Shown: piece by piece, positions 6,854 through 15,000 of the stretch | Numbering within the stretch: position 1 is the first letter of the stretch | How the letters are laid out: the number at the start of each line of letters is the position of its first letter | Source: Spirochaetales bacterium | GTDB lineage: Bacteria; Spirochaetota; Spirochaetia; JABMQR01 | NCBI GenBank assembly: GCA_023139255.1 | Contig: JAGLNY010000052.1 | Span: 1 to 15,226, forward strand | Direction: 5' to 3' | Length of the DNA stretch: 15,226 bases | The notes under the pieces: model-generated | What the model saw: only the letters and a program-made list of their open reading frames with translations | Databases searched by the model: none | What the model was told of the DNA's origin: nothing | Made by a program: the position numbers and the translations under genes

Positions 6854-7690
6854 CTAGGGACTTTTCGGAAAATCAGAAGGCGGAGAACCTGTTATTCCTT
6901 TAAACTTTCTGGAAAAATGGTAGGGATTTTTAAAGCCTAAGGTGTAGGCGGTATCTTTTACTGAAGCCCCTGAAGATAGTAATGCACAGGCGCTTTCCAT
7001 TTTTAGCTGGTAATACATAGTCATTATGGGTAAGCCGGTGATCTTTTTAACTTTTTGTGAAAGGTATTTCGGTTCAAGAAAAAACTTTTTACCCAGTTCT
7101 GCAAGAGTGTGATTCTTTCCAAGATCAGACTGGATTATAACTAAAAGATGTTCACGGATATTTTGATTTAGTGTTTGCGGCCGTATTGGATTTTTTTGAA
7201 GTGAATTCCATTCCTGTTTTCCTCTATCAGGCTCTTTTTTATCTAAAGCAATAAGCAAAGTCATTATAGTAAGGATATTCTCTTCTTTAGGTCTATTATC
7301 GGCAAGTGGTTCTTTCCAGAACGAAGGGATCTCAAGACCTTCGGCCTCAAAGGGGATGTTCATATAGCGGCGGAATAGGGGCAGGTTCCCTTTGTAAAAA
7401 GCATTGTAAAAACTGGTGTTTTTTTCCGTACTGGCATCCCATAACAAATGCTCTTCTCCCGGTTCCAGCAGAATACCCTGGCCCGGGGATAGATATACAT
7501 CCTTACTCCCGCCAATCCTTACTCCGGTTATCTCTTTCAGACAAATAAGCAGCTCCTCCATTTCCGGATGACAGTGCCCGTCAAAAGCCATCAGGGTTTG
7601 GGAGGTTACAATTTTTTCCTTTACTTCACTAATAAAAAACACCTGCTTACTATACCATGAATATTGAAATAAGACATCCCAATCATCCAA
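6854..7690 (-). CDS. AraC-family transcriptional regulator
   Basis: A 278-residue regulator with an N-terminal cupin-like sensor (GHCHPEMEELL about 38-48, LSPGQGILLEPGEEHLLWD about 67-85) and a C-terminal double helix-turn-helix. The first HTH is around LAELGKKFFLEPKYLSQKVKKITG (197-219, shown in parts: AELGKKFF, YLSQKVKK). The second is around VKDTAYTLGFKNPYHFSRKFK (244-264, core GFKNPYHFSRKFK). It binds DNA in response to an unknown small molecule, often a sugar. The start is uncertain: a TTG at 7690 has no clear Shine-Dalgarno, an in-frame GTG and ATG occur downstream, and the frame is open back to 7711. It is divergent from the URO-D-like pseudogene and may once have controlled it. Overlapping GGTA/TACC palindromes lie just upstream. 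Confidence 0.88.
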   Translation of the reverse strand: MDDWDVLFQYSWYSKQVFFISEVKEKIVTSQTLMAFDGHCHPEMEELLICLKEITGVRIGGSKDVYLSPGQGILLEPGEEHLLWDASTEKNTSFYNAFYKGNLPLFRRYMNIPFEAEGLEIPSFWKEPLADNRPKEENILTIMTLLIALDKKEPDRGKQEWNSLQKNPIRPQTLNQNIREHLLVIIQSDLGKNHTLAELGKKFFLEPKYLSQKVKKITGLPIMTMYYQLKMESACALLSSGASVKDTAYTLGFKNPYHFSRKFKGITGSPPSDFPKSP

Positions 7691-7698
7691 ATGGATAT

Positions 7699-7716
7699 GG
7701 TACCCGGGTAATTACC
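7699..7716. promoter_or_regulatory. Overlapping palindromes in the divergent AraC / URO-D-like intergenic region
   Basis: Three palindromes overlap: GGTACC (7699-7704), TACCCGGGTA (7701-7710) and GGTAATTACC (7707-7716), giving GGTA/TACC half-sites in alternating orientation. The cluster sits in the only intergenic region able to serve both divergent genes, so it is a plausible binding site for the AraC protein or another regulator. Confidence 0.5.
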
Positions 7717-7757
7717 GTATTATTATTAAGCATAAGTTTGAGCAAAAGGAGAACGAT

Positions 7758-8286
7758 ATGCAGCTTACCTTACAGCCTGATTATGAAAAAATTAAAAAAC
7801 GATACGATGCTTTCTGGGAGCAGGAAATTATCGATAGGCCACTAGTATCACTGAATATTCCAGTTGATAATCCCATACCAGTTCCACAGAAAACTTATCC
7901 TGATTTTAAAAGCAGATGGCTGGATATCTCCTTTCGGGCGGAACAGCAGGATATCGAATTATCCAATCAACGATATTTGGGTGATGCCCTGCCTGTCACC
8001 TGGCCAAATATGGGTCCCGAGATATTCATTGCTGGATATTAAAGAACTCGATGCAGTTCAGTGGATAGCCGGTGCGGGCAATGAAAGGTTTGAACACTGG
8101 GTTCACATTTATCAGAAAATCCAGGGTGCAGGTAAGAGTATGCAGATAGTGAATTTTGAGATCTCCGATTTGGATCTGTTGTTTGATAGCTTAAAACCGG
8201 AGGGGATCTGGATAAGCAGCGTTAGCGGTGTTGATGATGAAGAAGCGGCAAATTATGTAATAAAGAGAATTGAAAATTGGAAATGA
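7758..8286 (+). pseudogene. Uroporphyrinogen-decarboxylase-like protein, internally deleted and frameshifted
   Basis: The gene starts well: AAGGAGA lies 5 bases before the ATG at 7758, and the N-terminus (MQLTLQPDYEKIKKRYDAFW, DALPVTWPNMGPEIF) resembles the URO-D-like methyltransferase/decarboxylase family often seen beside AraC regulators. After PEIF the frame runs into a stop at 8040-8042. In the +1 frame the sequence resumes as the C-terminal end of the same type of protein (SLLDIKELDAVQWIAGAGNE, IYQKIQGAGKS, LKPEGIWISSVSGVDDEEAA), ending at 8286. Roughly 200 residues of the central barrel are therefore missing, with the junction near 8020-8035. The promoter region and ribosome binding site survive, so the loss is probably recent. 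Family placement is from recalled homologues. The product, if any, is a short non-functional peptide. Confidence 0.75.
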
Positions 8287-8419
8287 AAGAACGGGATTAT
8301 GCTGAGAGTCCAAAATTCAACACATAAACCTGATATGGTTTGTTTCTAAATATTCAGAATATCACTTCAACAAATTTTTCGATCATTGCGGTTGCTGCAC
8401 CGCGGGATCCTGCCGAGCG

Positions 8420-8511
8420 GTTGGATTTTCCGATATGGACGGAATTATGGAGCTTGCAAAAAAATACGATCTCAAGGTTATTGAAGATGTCGCCCAGGCA
8501 GTAGGCGTACC
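8420..8511 (+). pseudogene. Fragment of a second DegT-type aminotransferase
   Basis: One frame here reads FSDMDGIMELAKKYDLKVIE followed by DVAQAVGVP. This is the helix and the PLP-contacting Asp strand typical of DegT/DnrJ aminotransferases (compare IKVLEDNCQA in the intact gene at 511-1818, residues 173-182). The match is lost on both sides and the frame runs to a stop at 8564-8566. Bases 8287-8419 before it show no recognisable coding sequence. It is a decayed remnant, not a copy of the intact operon gene, since the residues differ. Confidence 0.65.
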
Positions 8512-8520
8512 GGATGGTGG

Positions 8521-8676
8521 GACAGAGAGGAATATCCACCGGAGCTTGGAGATAAAAACCAGTTAATGCATCCTTCTGAAATGGCTGAATTAGTTGAGTT
8601 TATCTTGAAGAGAAACCCGAACACCTTCTACAATAAAGTTACATTGTACCCTGTTTGCGAAAGCGAAGAATTATAG
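8521..8676 (+). pseudogene. C-terminal fragment, probably of an SDR
   Basis: A frame different from that of the preceding fragment reads EYPPELGDKNQLMHPSEMAE then LVEFILKRNPNTFYNKVTLY and PVCESEEL, ending at the TAG at 8674-8676. The pattern of MHPSEMAELVEFIL followed by a short loop and VTLYPV resembles the last helix and strand of SDR enzymes that lack the usual IDGG ending. There is no start or cofactor domain upstream. With the aminotransferase shard and the deleted URO-D-like gene it forms a run of three broken catabolic genes. Confidence 0.5.
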
Positions 8677-8689
8677 TATAAGTTAAAAT

Positions 8690-9832
8690 ATGGCGAATAT
8701 AAAAAATCATTTCGGCAGTACCATAAAATCTCTTCAGGAAATTAATCTTAGTGTTGTTCTGGACAGGATAAAAAGCCAGGAGGCAACAACAAAGGCAGAA
8801 CTGTCCCGGGAGCTGCAGCTCTCACAACCTACCGTATCGAGAATTGTAGACCTCCTGAGTGACAGAGGATATGTGGTTGAAATAGGACCGGGGGAGTCGA
8901 GCGGGGGAAAAAAACCGACTCTTATACGATTTAACCCTGATATTGCATATGTAATCGGGGTCGGGGTCAATATCGATTTTATTGAAATAGTTCTTGCTGA
9001 TTTCACCGGAACGACGGTAAAGAGAAGATATGAAAAATTTGATATCTATAAAAACCCGGAACACATGATAGAGACAATTGTTACCAATGTGAAGTCTATC
9101 ATTTCTCAGGCAAGGATTAGAAAAAGTAAGATTAAAGTAGTATCGATAGGTATTCCTGCATGTATTGAACCCAGGACGAATATCATTAGGGATTGTCCAA
9201 GCATCCCGTTATGGGAAGGTACTAATGTAAAGGAAATTCTTGCAGAGAAATTAAAGATGGAAGTATTAACCGATAATATGATGAATATGTCGCTTATGGG
9301 AGAACGGTGGAAAGGGGCGGCTAAGGGGATTGATAATGCTGTTTATGTAGGAATGACTACCGGAATAAGTGCGGGACTCTTATTGAACGGCAATATTTAC
9401 AGAGGATATAACGGGTCTGCCGGAGAAATTGGGTATATGTATACCAGGGGAAGGGAGCTGGAAAACCAGAAACATATCAAGTATGGACAATTTGAATCAT
9501 TATGTTCGGAATTGGCACTGAAAAGAGGGCTTGAGGGTAAAAACGGTGCTGCAGATAGAGGGAAGATAATAGAAAAAATCCTGAGAAATATGTCCTTCGG
9601 GATTGCTAATCTCATATCAATGTTCAATCCGGAAGTAATTATCCTCGGTGGTGAATTATTCTATCATTCAAATAAATATATAGATATGATAAATCAATAT
9701 GTCGGCGAGTTGATTCATTTTCACGTAAACATCATTACATCTTCTTTAAAAGAGGACGCTGTAGCAATTGGTGCTGTCGATTATGCAATCAAACACTTGG
9801 AAAATCAAATTTTCTCACCTTTTTTTAATTAA
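8690..9832 (+). CDS. ROK-family transcriptional repressor (NagC/XylR type)
   Basis: A 380-residue protein with an N-terminal winged HTH (about 20-65: TKAELSRELQLSQPTVSRIV, then GYVVEIG and GGKKP) joined to a ROK kinase-like domain (VIGVGV at 88-93, GIPACIEP at 155-162, GISAGLLLNGNIYRGYNG at 226-243, SAGEIGYM at 244-251). Kinase features are eroded. The DxGGT phosphate motif is absent. The catalytic Asp of the usual ENDANAAALGE segment is replaced, as the segment reads DNMMNMSLMGE. The zinc histidine is Tyr250 and the CxCGxxGC cluster is missing. It should therefore act only as a sugar-responsive repressor. The ATG at 8690 has no strong Shine-Dalgarno. It lies 13 bases after the broken SDR fragment. 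Its target could be the decayed genes before it or the NagB-like gene after it. Confidence 0.88.
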   Translation: MANIKNHFGSTIKSLQEINLSVVLDRIKSQEATTKAELSRELQLSQPTVSRIVDLLSDRGYVVEIGPGESSGGKKPTLIRFNPDIAYVIGVGVNIDFIEIVLADFTGTTVKRRYEKFDIYKNPEHMIETIVTNVKSIISQARIRKSKIKVVSIGIPACIEPRTNIIRDCPSIPLWEGTNVKEILAEKLKMEVLTDNMMNMSLMGERWKGAAKGIDNAVYVGMTTGISAGLLLNGNIYRGYNGSAGEIGYMYTRGRELENQKHIKYGQFESLCSELALKRGLEGKNGAADRGKIIEKILRNMSFGIANLISMFNPEVIILGGELFYHSNKYIDMINQYVGELIHFHVNIITSSLKEDAVAIGAVDYAIKHLENQIFSPFFN

Positions 9833-9866
9833 GGCATGAGTCCCATGAAACATCCGGGTCCCTAAA

Positions 9867-9947
9867 ATGGATCAGGTTGAGCAGATCTATCAATGGGTAC
9901 TTGATATCGCGAAAGGTGCGGATCTCATGGTACCCCCCGGATCTTAA
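9867..9947 (+). pseudogene. Possible C-terminal shard of a URO-D/methyltransferase-like gene
   Basis: The 26 codons read MDQVEQIYQWVLDIAKGADL then MVPPGS. The pattern (V..IY.WVLDIAKGA..MVPPG) recalls the near-terminal helix and glycine turn of URO-D-like methyltransferases, where a VxxxxxxVLxxAKxxxxFxxxPG stretch precedes the end. The match is short and could be chance. No start signal precedes it. The rest of the interval 9833-10114 holds only the promoter and leader of the next gene. Confidence 0.3.
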
Positions 9948-10008
9948 ACCGCGGATTTAACAATAAATTTCTAACAGTTTTTCCTGGAAAATAGCGTATG
10001 GGGAATAG

Positions 10009-10037
10009 TTGACAATGTATAAGGGTCGTGCTAACAT
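10009..10037 (+). promoter_or_regulatory. Sigma70-type promoter of the NagB-like gene
   Basis: TTGACA (10009-10014), a 17-base spacer and TAACAT (10032-10037) place a start site near 10044, leaving a leader of about 70 bases. GGAG at 10105-10108 is a good ribosome binding site for the ATG at 10115. No copy of the 15166-15181 LacI-type operator is present here. Confidence 0.65.
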
Positions 10038-10114
10038 ATCTTTGTTACATGTAGTTGGTAAGTAAGTAATATGAGTGATTTCATATAAGCAACATTTAAT
10101 TATTGGAGTAAGAG

Positions 10115-11041
10115 ATGAGAAAGATAAGCAAGCTGGCACCGGAGTGGTGGGATTACACAACATTAGACAAGGAATTGTTGGATGAAGCTGCTTCTCTTAA
10201 CGAGAAAGATTTGCAGAATCTTGAGCGGGACGGCTTTGCAATCAGGTTTTATGATACCATAGAGGATTTCTATCTCGCTGAAGCATTGGAGTATATCACA
10301 GCCTGGAAGCAGACCACTGAAGAGAATCCTGCCGGACTTTGCGGACCTATTGGGCCAACGGGGCAGCTTCCATTGGTGGCAAGGATGGTGAATGAATTGG
10401 GAATTTCCCTAAAACACTGTCATTTCTGGAGCATGGATGACTGGATTGTTGATGGGAAAGTAGTCTCTACAGATTTCCCATTAAGTTTTGAACGAGCTGT
10501 AATGGCCCTATGTTTTAGCCGAATCAAACAGGAACTGGCAATTCCCGAAGAAAATCTTCATTTTCCCGGCGACAATATTGATGAATTTACCCAAAGCTGG
10601 GACAAGGCACGCTGCATCGTGATGCAGGGGGGGCAGGGTGAAGTGAAGCACTGGGCTTTTAATGAACCGGTCAGGCGGGAAGGTGCTTATAAAGATGAGC
10701 CGATGTCACCTGAAGAGTATAGAAAAATCGGTACCCGTATAATCAACCTGCACCCACTGACAATGATGCAGAACGCACGTACATCCGGCGGCGGGATGAT
10801 TCAGAATGTGCCGCATCAAGCTGTTACATTAGGTCCGGTTGAAACCTGGAAAGCAGAAAAAGTTTCGATCTGGCATCCCGGGCATCATGATAATCCGTTG
10901 GGCATGCGGCTTACGACCCTGATGATTTCAAAGGGTTACATTGATTCCTCGGTACCCATATCCTTACTGGCCGATCACCCCAATGTCCAGTTTAATTTCT
11001 ATAGACCGGCTTTGGGTGAATGTGCCGTAGAGATGCATTAA
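10115..11041 (+). CDS. Glucosamine-6-phosphate deaminase/isomerase-like protein (NagB fold)
   Basis: A 308-residue protein of the NagB/6-phosphogluconolactonase superfamily, longer than NagB (about 266 residues) by an N-terminal extension. The sugar-phosphate loop GPIGPTGQLPL (77-87) corresponds to GLPTGxTPL of NagB, and SMDDW (106-110) to NMDEY with Asp108 as the Asp72 base. GGQGEVKHWAFNEP (172-185) aligns without gaps to GGVGNDGHIAFNEP, keeping the histidine (His179 for His143) and glutamate (Glu184 for Glu148) but replacing Asp141 with Val177. The reaction may thus be a variant one, on another amino- or keto-hexose phosphate. It has its own promoter and converges on the mannosidase-LacI operon with 50 bases between the stops. 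It is cytosolic, with no signal peptide. The gene name nagB is not justified. Confidence 0.8.
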   Translation: MRKISKLAPEWWDYTTLDKELLDEAASLNEKDLQNLERDGFAIRFYDTIEDFYLAEALEYITAWKQTTEENPAGLCGPIGPTGQLPLVARMVNELGISLKHCHFWSMDDWIVDGKVVSTDFPLSFERAVMALCFSRIKQELAIPEENLHFPGDNIDEFTQSWDKARCIVMQGGQGEVKHWAFNEPVRREGAYKDEPMSPEEYRKIGTRIINLHPLTMMQNARTSGGGMIQNVPHQAVTLGPVETWKAEKVSIWHPGHHDNPLGMRLTTLMISKGYIDSSVPISLLADHPNVQFNFYRPALGECAVEMH

Positions 11042-11091
11042 TAGAAGATGCTGATCTGTATGGATTAAGAGTATTTGTTTGATAGTATACA

Positions 11092-12042
11092 TTACAACCT
11101 CTTAATAGTATTGATTTTCAATAGTGGTATACTGCTTACGCCGTGAACATCCTCACCATCTATTATTTGCAGCAGTTGAGACGCTGCAGTCTCTGCCATC
11201 AACTTAAAATCCTGTTCACAGACAAAAATTTTCTGTGCCGGATATGCGTTCCCGGCCCATTTATCAAATAGCGCGAAACAGGTCTCTCTGTCAGATAAAA
11301 TATCTTTATGTTTGGAATAGTAGTCGATAATGCTGCCTTGGGAAGTTCCGATAACACCTATTACATCGCTTGCTGCGGTCGTCTTCAGTAGTTGCTGTAT
11401 AGTATCATTTTCCTGGATATAGGGGTAGCCTTTGTCCTTAAACCAGTCAATAGCGGCTCTTTCCCGTTCTGCAGCAACATAATCACCATCATGGTAGAGG
11501 CAGATGAAGGATCTGCAGCCCGATTTCTCCATGCCGTTCAGCAACAACCCCACAGCCCCGTAATTATCAGTCGTCACTGCAGGTACATCAACTGAGAAAG
11601 ACGGACGATCGAGCATTATTATCGGATAGCCCTGATTTTTTAGTTTCTGTAATCTACTCTCTCCCCAATCTCCTGTTCCAATGATAATAGCCCCGTCACA
11701 AACTCCCTGTTCGAGCCTGTCCAATAATCTTTCGAAAATCATCCTGTCCCCGTTATAGACCGACGCAAGCAGGTCCCAGCCTTTATTACCCAGATATCTT
11801 GATGCATACTCTGCCGGATGACTCTCTATTGCGTTTGTTAATCCGGGGAGAACCAGCCAGATTGTCCTGCTTGTGCCGGCAGCAAGGGTCCGTGCTGCAA
11901 GATTCGGTTTATAACCTGACTTTTGCGCGGCAGCCTTAACCTTTTCAATGGTTTCAGCCCTGACACGCGGATCGCCCCGCAAGGCCCTCGATATGGTGGA
12001 TATATCGAGGCCGCATGTTTTTGCCAGGTCTTTTAACGTCAT
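11092..12042 (-). CDS. LacI-family transcriptional repressor
   Basis: A 316-residue LacI/GalR regulator. The N-terminal HTH (LKDLAKTCGLDISTISRALR, residues 3-22) is followed by the hinge helix NLAARTLAAG (about 47-56) and a periplasmic-binding-like effector domain (GAIIIGTGDWGE, PIIMLDRPSF, VTTDNYGAVGLLL). Its ATG overlaps the mannosidase stop as ATGA (12042-12039), so the two are co-translated from one message. It very likely binds the perfect palindrome at 15166-15181 and represses its own operon until a mannose-containing or derived inducer appears. This is inference from position and family. The protein is a little shorter than typical LacI members and looks intact. Confidence 0.92.
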   Translation of the reverse strand: MTLKDLAKTCGLDISTISRALRGDPRVRAETIEKVKAAAQKSGYKPNLAARTLAAGTSRTIWLVLPGLTNAIESHPAEYASRYLGNKGWDLLASVYNGDRMIFERLLDRLEQGVCDGAIIIGTGDWGESRLQKLKNQGYPIIMLDRPSFSVDVPAVTTDNYGAVGLLLNGMEKSGCRSFICLYHDGDYVAAERERAAIDWFKDKGYPYIQENDTIQQLLKTTAASDVIGVIGTSQGSIIDYYSKHKDILSDRETCFALFDKWAGNAYPAQKIFVCEQDFKLMAETAASQLLQIIDGEDVHGVSSIPLLKINTIKRL

Positions 12043-15000
12043 CTGAGGATAAACGTCTTTATTTCAAAAGGTTTCAATGTAAAACTCTCCCCATTCCTGA
12101 GTGTAACTTTATGTTTAATTTCTCTCTCAAGAAGGTTTCTCTCTTCAAGAACTGCGTCTGCTTCTTTTATGGTTGTTATGCCTTCTGCATGTTTCCCCTT
12201 CTGTTCAACCACGCGGATAACGACATTACTGCACTTCTCTCCCCGTTTGAGCACCTCCATGGAGATACCTTCCCCGGATATTTCTACCGGTACCTGCAGA
12301 ATTCCTGCTTTGAAGCCATTATACAATCGTATCTTCTCATTGAGCAACATGCCCTGTTGTATGACATCGGATTCAGTATGATTACCCTTGTGAGGAAGGA
12401 AAGAGTAGGTGAAGGTATGTGTCCCAATATCCGCTGTAGGATCCGGATGAGTGGGGGAACGCAGGAGATTGAGATCCAGGATGTTATTATGAACTTTGTA
12501 TCCATATTTGCAGTCGTTGAGAAGCGCCGCACCGCAGCTGCCGGATGATATATCTGCATAATTGTGCCCTGCAACTTCAAATTTTGCCATGTCCCATGAT
12601 GTGTTACGATGAGTATTCCTGTATATATAACCGTACTGGATATCAAATGCTGCCCTGTCGGCATGTATGGCAGTCGGGAATGATACCCTGAGCATTTTAC
12701 AGCGTTCCTTCCAGTCTACCTCGGTAACAAAATCAAGACGTTTACTCCCCGTCCCAAGATACACCTTCTGGATGATAGTACTTTTCCCGATGGACATCTT
12801 GAACTCAAGTCCCTGTCGAACCGGTCCGCTGCACAATTCTGACCATTCATGGCCTTTCTGGTTTTCGATCAGGCAGTCCTCATAGAAGATGTCAATATCC
12901 CAGGCGTCATAGTTTATCGGTTTGTCTTCATATAATGAAAGCATGTTGCCATTCCCCGAGAGCATTTCAACATTGAGTTCTTCATCATAAGCTGCCTGCA
13001 ATTTTCCGTCTGGTGTGAATGTATATCTGATCCTCTCGTTTTCAAGGATGAGATCCGGATCTCGTTGCCGGGCCGCTGAGGTTTCAGTTGTGAAGTTGTC
13101 ACCTTTGGTGATGGTGATGAAAGAGTAGGGTTCAATCTCCATAGCAATCACGGGAGCTCCGTCAATCACAGGGGCTTCATCCTCCTGCTGTAGCTGTACC
13201 GGTTTGCCCTGAGAAAGTACCGTCCGGTTTTTCCAGGATTCCGGAAGGACAATGGGATCTGTATACTTGCAGGATAGTGTGTTCATAAGGACGATACTCT
13301 CTGGGTTGGGTTCAAATAATTTTGCCGCCAGATCTAACCTGAGGTCTTTCAACACGGATGAAATCTCTTTGTATTCCCGGTGGCTGTCTTCATATACCAT
13401 TGCGATACTGGATCCCGGGATTATGTCATGGAACTGGTTCCTCAGCAGCGTTTTCCACTGAGCATCGAGAATTTCCCGGGGATATTCTGCAGGGTCCGCA
13501 CACGCTCCTAAAAATTCTGTCTCTTTCAGCAGATATTCAAGCTTACGGTTCCATTTTTTGACTTTGGATTGTGTCGTGAGTGTTCCACGGTGGAGTTCCA
13601 GGTAGAGTTCACCGGACCATGTTTCCATACGGTTTTTGTGTTTTCCTATCCGGTCAAAAAAAGCGTCGGCACGGTCAAATTTGACTTTAGGAGTTCCCTC
13701 AAGGTCTTTTTGGAGAAGCCCCCTTTCAATAAATTCTTCTTTAGGCCCTCCGCCCCCGTCCCCGATTCCAAAGAGGCACAAGAATTCGTCAAGGAAATCC
13801 TTTTCAATAAAATTATCCTGTGCCAGTTTTAATCCCTGGGGTGTCAGCGTGCTGTTGTAGGTGTCCTCCGGGGGAAAATGGGTAAGTATTTCGGTTCCAT
13901 CAATTCCTTTCCACATGAACGTATGATGCGGGAATTTATTGAACTGACTCCATGATATTTTCTGTGTAAGAAAATAGTCGACACCCGCCATCTTCATGAT
14001 CTGCGGCATTGCCGCGGAATAACCAAATACATCCGGTATCCACAGGTTTCGGACATCGATGCCGAATTCATCAAGAAAGAAGTTTTTTCCATGGATGAAC
14101 TGTCTCACCATAGATTCACCACTGATAAGGTTACAGTCTGCCTCTACCCACATGCCTCCCTGTACTTCCCATCGGCCCTCTTTGATCATCTCGCGGATTT
14201 TTTCATACAAACCGGGGTAGTACTCTTTTACAAAGGCATAGTGCTGGGGTTGGGAAGCCCCAAAAATGTATTCAGGATATTTTTCAAGGAGTGCAATCTG
14301 TGTGGCGAAGGTTCTGGCACATTTCCTTATTGTTTCACGTACCGGCCACAACCACCCTGTATCGATATGGGCGTGGCCAACGGCGACGGCGGATGTTGTG
14401 GTAGCTTCAGCAGGTTTTTTGAGAAGAGGAGCAAGTTTCTCACGGGAAGCTTCTCCATTTTCCGGGTTGTCAAGGTATGCTGCTGCAGCTTCAAGAAGGC
14501 CTCTGTTTAACCTTGCCCGGCGTACACTGGTCTGAGGCAGTGTTTGGGCAATCCCGGCAAGGAGATCCGCTTCCAGCCAAAGGTGCCAGTGAGTCTCATC
14601 GAAAACACAGATTTTCATTGACTCTATTTTAGGCCTGAATGTCCCATGTTTTTCCGGATCGTCAAATTCGGGGTCACTCTTTCTCTCTATACCGAACAAT
14701 CCGTTAGCGGCCGTTTCTACCCAGATTTCTATCTTTTCACCCCCGTCACAACTGTCCATGAGGGAATATATCGGTCTTTTAAACTCCGTATCAAAAACTG
14801 AGCCGCAGGATAATCCCTGTACCGGTTCTCCATCAGCAGAGAATACCAGTCCTTCACCGCCGAAATTCAGGTGAGCAGCAATTTTCTTTCCCTTCCATGC
14901 GGCAGGAATAACCGTAGTAAGCCTGAACCAGGCACTTTCCCACTCTTTTCCCCAGACATCGCCCTCTTTTATCCCGTTATATTTCAGGGAAAGTCTTTTA

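Noticed and set aside
6511..6903. Plus-strand frame of 130 codons as a protein gene
   Set aside because: Its start is the TTG of a promoter -35 box, there is no ribosome binding site, it overlaps the end of the AraC gene, and the region is better explained by hairpins.
8354..8539. Minus-strand 61-codon frame
   Set aside because: It is antisense to the aminotransferase shard, which has a recognisable family motif, and has no ribosome binding site.
12015..12548. 177-codon plus-strand frame opposite the mannosidase end
   Set aside because: It is a shadow of the GH38 and LacI genes, whose motifs account fully for the opposite strand.
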